Positions 63,511-64,000 of a stretch of 64,000 nt of DNA are shown piece after piece; within the stretch, counting starts at the first letter, position 1, and every line of letters starts with the position of its first letter. Source of the DNA: Ralstonia pickettii (GTDB lineage Bacteria > Pseudomonadota > Gammaproteobacteria > Burkholderiales > Burkholderiaceae); NCBI RefSeq assembly GCF_016466415.2, contig NZ_CP066771.1, positions 992,001 to 1,056,000 of the forward strand, in the 5' to 3' direction. The notes beneath the pieces are model-generated. The model did no database searches, had not been told where the DNA came from, and saw only the letters and a list, made by a program, of their open reading frames with translations. The translations under genes and the position numbers were made by a program.

Positions 63511-64000
63511 ATGGAATCACTCAAGATCTACAACACGCTCGCGCGTGAGAAACAGACGTTCGTCCCCATCGAGCCAGGCCGCGTGCGCATGTACGTGTGC
63601 GGGATGACGGTGTACGACTACTGTCACGTCGGGCATGCGCGGGTCATGGTGGTGTTCGACATGGTGCAGCGTTGGCTGCGCGCGGCAGGTTACGACGTCA
63701 CCTACGTGCGCAACATCACCGACATCGACGACAAGATCATCAAGCGTGCGGTCGAGAACGGCGAGACGATGAGTGCGCTGACGGGCCGCTTCATCGCTGC
63801 CATGCACGAAGACGCCGATGCGCTTGGCGTTCAGCGCCCCGATCACGAACCCCGCGCCACCGAATACGTGCCGCAGATGCTGAGCATGATCGGCCGGCTG
63901 CAGACGAACGGCCTCGCCTATCAGGCGACCGACGGCGATGTGAACTACGCGGTGCGCAAATTCCCCGGTTACGGCAAGCTGTCCGGCAAGTCGCTCGAAG
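63511..64000 (+). CDS. cysS: Cysteinyl-tRNA synthetase, N-terminal part (cut by window edge)
   Basis: The window holds the first 163 codons of cysS. The N-terminal catalytic domain is clear: [18 protein letters not shown] at about residues 27-44, containing the HIGH-like motif and a zinc cysteine, and [16 protein letters not shown] near 65-80. The rest of the gene, including KMSKS, lies outside the window. It is divergent from the TPR-ppi operon, an arrangement common in beta-proteobacteria. A -10-like TAAGAT near 63394-63399 precedes a leader of about 100 bases. Confidence 0.97.
   Translation, partial: MESLKIYNTLAREKQTFVPIEPGRVRMYVCGMTVYDYCHVGHARVMVVFDMVQRWLRAAGYDVTYVRNITDIDDKIIKRAVENGETMSALTGRFIAAMHEDADALGVQRPDHEPRATEYVPQMLSMIGRLQTNGLAYQATDGDVNYAVRKFPGYGKLSGKSLE

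Overview
The window reads as one uninterrupted stretch of a GC-rich betaproteobacterial chromosome. The gene content and order (recJ-rpfE-lolCD, pyrG-kdsA-eno-ftsB, trpS-dapA-bamC, cysE next to lpxH-ppiB-ppiA-cysS, Burkholderia-type trimeric porin, 7Fe ferredoxin fdxA) point to Burkholderiaceae, most likely Ralstonia; this assignment is inference from gene order and family resemblance, not from a database match. No phage, insertion sequence, integron or CRISPR array was seen. Base composition looks even throughout, apart from short AT-rich promoter patches.

Layout. 1-75 is the tail of a response regulator. 103-397 holds a small membrane protein and its terminator. 629-8918 is a sugar-acid catabolic locus: a GntR/FadR-type repressor, glucarate dehydratase (gudD), an ExuT/GudP-type transporter, an intracellular GH31 glycosidase, a porin and an aldose epimerase. 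9211-12654 holds tRNA-Lys, a LysR/YeiH divergent pair, a DUF899 thiol protein, and tRNA-Leu and tRNA-Asn. 12765-21528 carries housekeeping functions: ferredoxin, recJ, rpfE-like, lolCD, a TatD nuclease and comEC. 21634-26871 is an Anbu (proteasome-related peptidase) operon: circularly permuted ATP-grasp, alpha-E, transglutaminase, Anbu peptidase, followed by an alpha/beta hydrolase. 26962-31645 is pyrG-kdsA-DUF1330-eno-ftsB. 31703-37741 is mixed: a lipoprotein, Hsp33, a gamma-carbonic anhydrase, DUF455, an alpha/beta hydrolase, and a redox operon of ferredoxin-NADP reductase, DUF4166 and a DCC thiol protein. 37893-45004 is rnm-yciO-M50 protease-trpS-methyltransferase-dapA-bamC-MBL hydrolase. 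45161-51151 has a small lipoprotein, a RoxA-like oxygenase, slyD, a phosphoesterase and mutS. 51249-56139 is a LysR gene and two tandem chemoreceptors. 56152-64000 ends with MOSC, a glutamine amidotransferase, suhB, trmJ, cysE, lpxH, ppiB, ppiA, a TPR protein and the 5' part of cysS.

How the genes work together. The gudD cluster should take in and dehydrate glucarate under a FadR-type repressor. A 14-base inverted copy of the probable operator lies on the far side of the repressor gene, and the GH31 enzyme suggests that the true substrate is a glycosylated sugar acid. The Anbu locus joins a predicted peptide-forming ATP-grasp enzyme to two peptidase-like proteins, and its biological role is unresolved. 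Many other genes form standard envelope and translation operons (LolCD lipoprotein export, KDO and lipid A synthesis, BamC, CTP and enolase supply).

The most useful leads are the inverted operator pair, the GH31-glucarate coupling, the Anbu operon with its tailed peptidase and structured intergenic RNA, the reductase-DUF4166-DCC operon, and an 18-base perfect palindrome upstream of a small lipoprotein gene. Start codons were moved downstream of the longest open frame where family N-termini, ribosome sites or operators demanded it.
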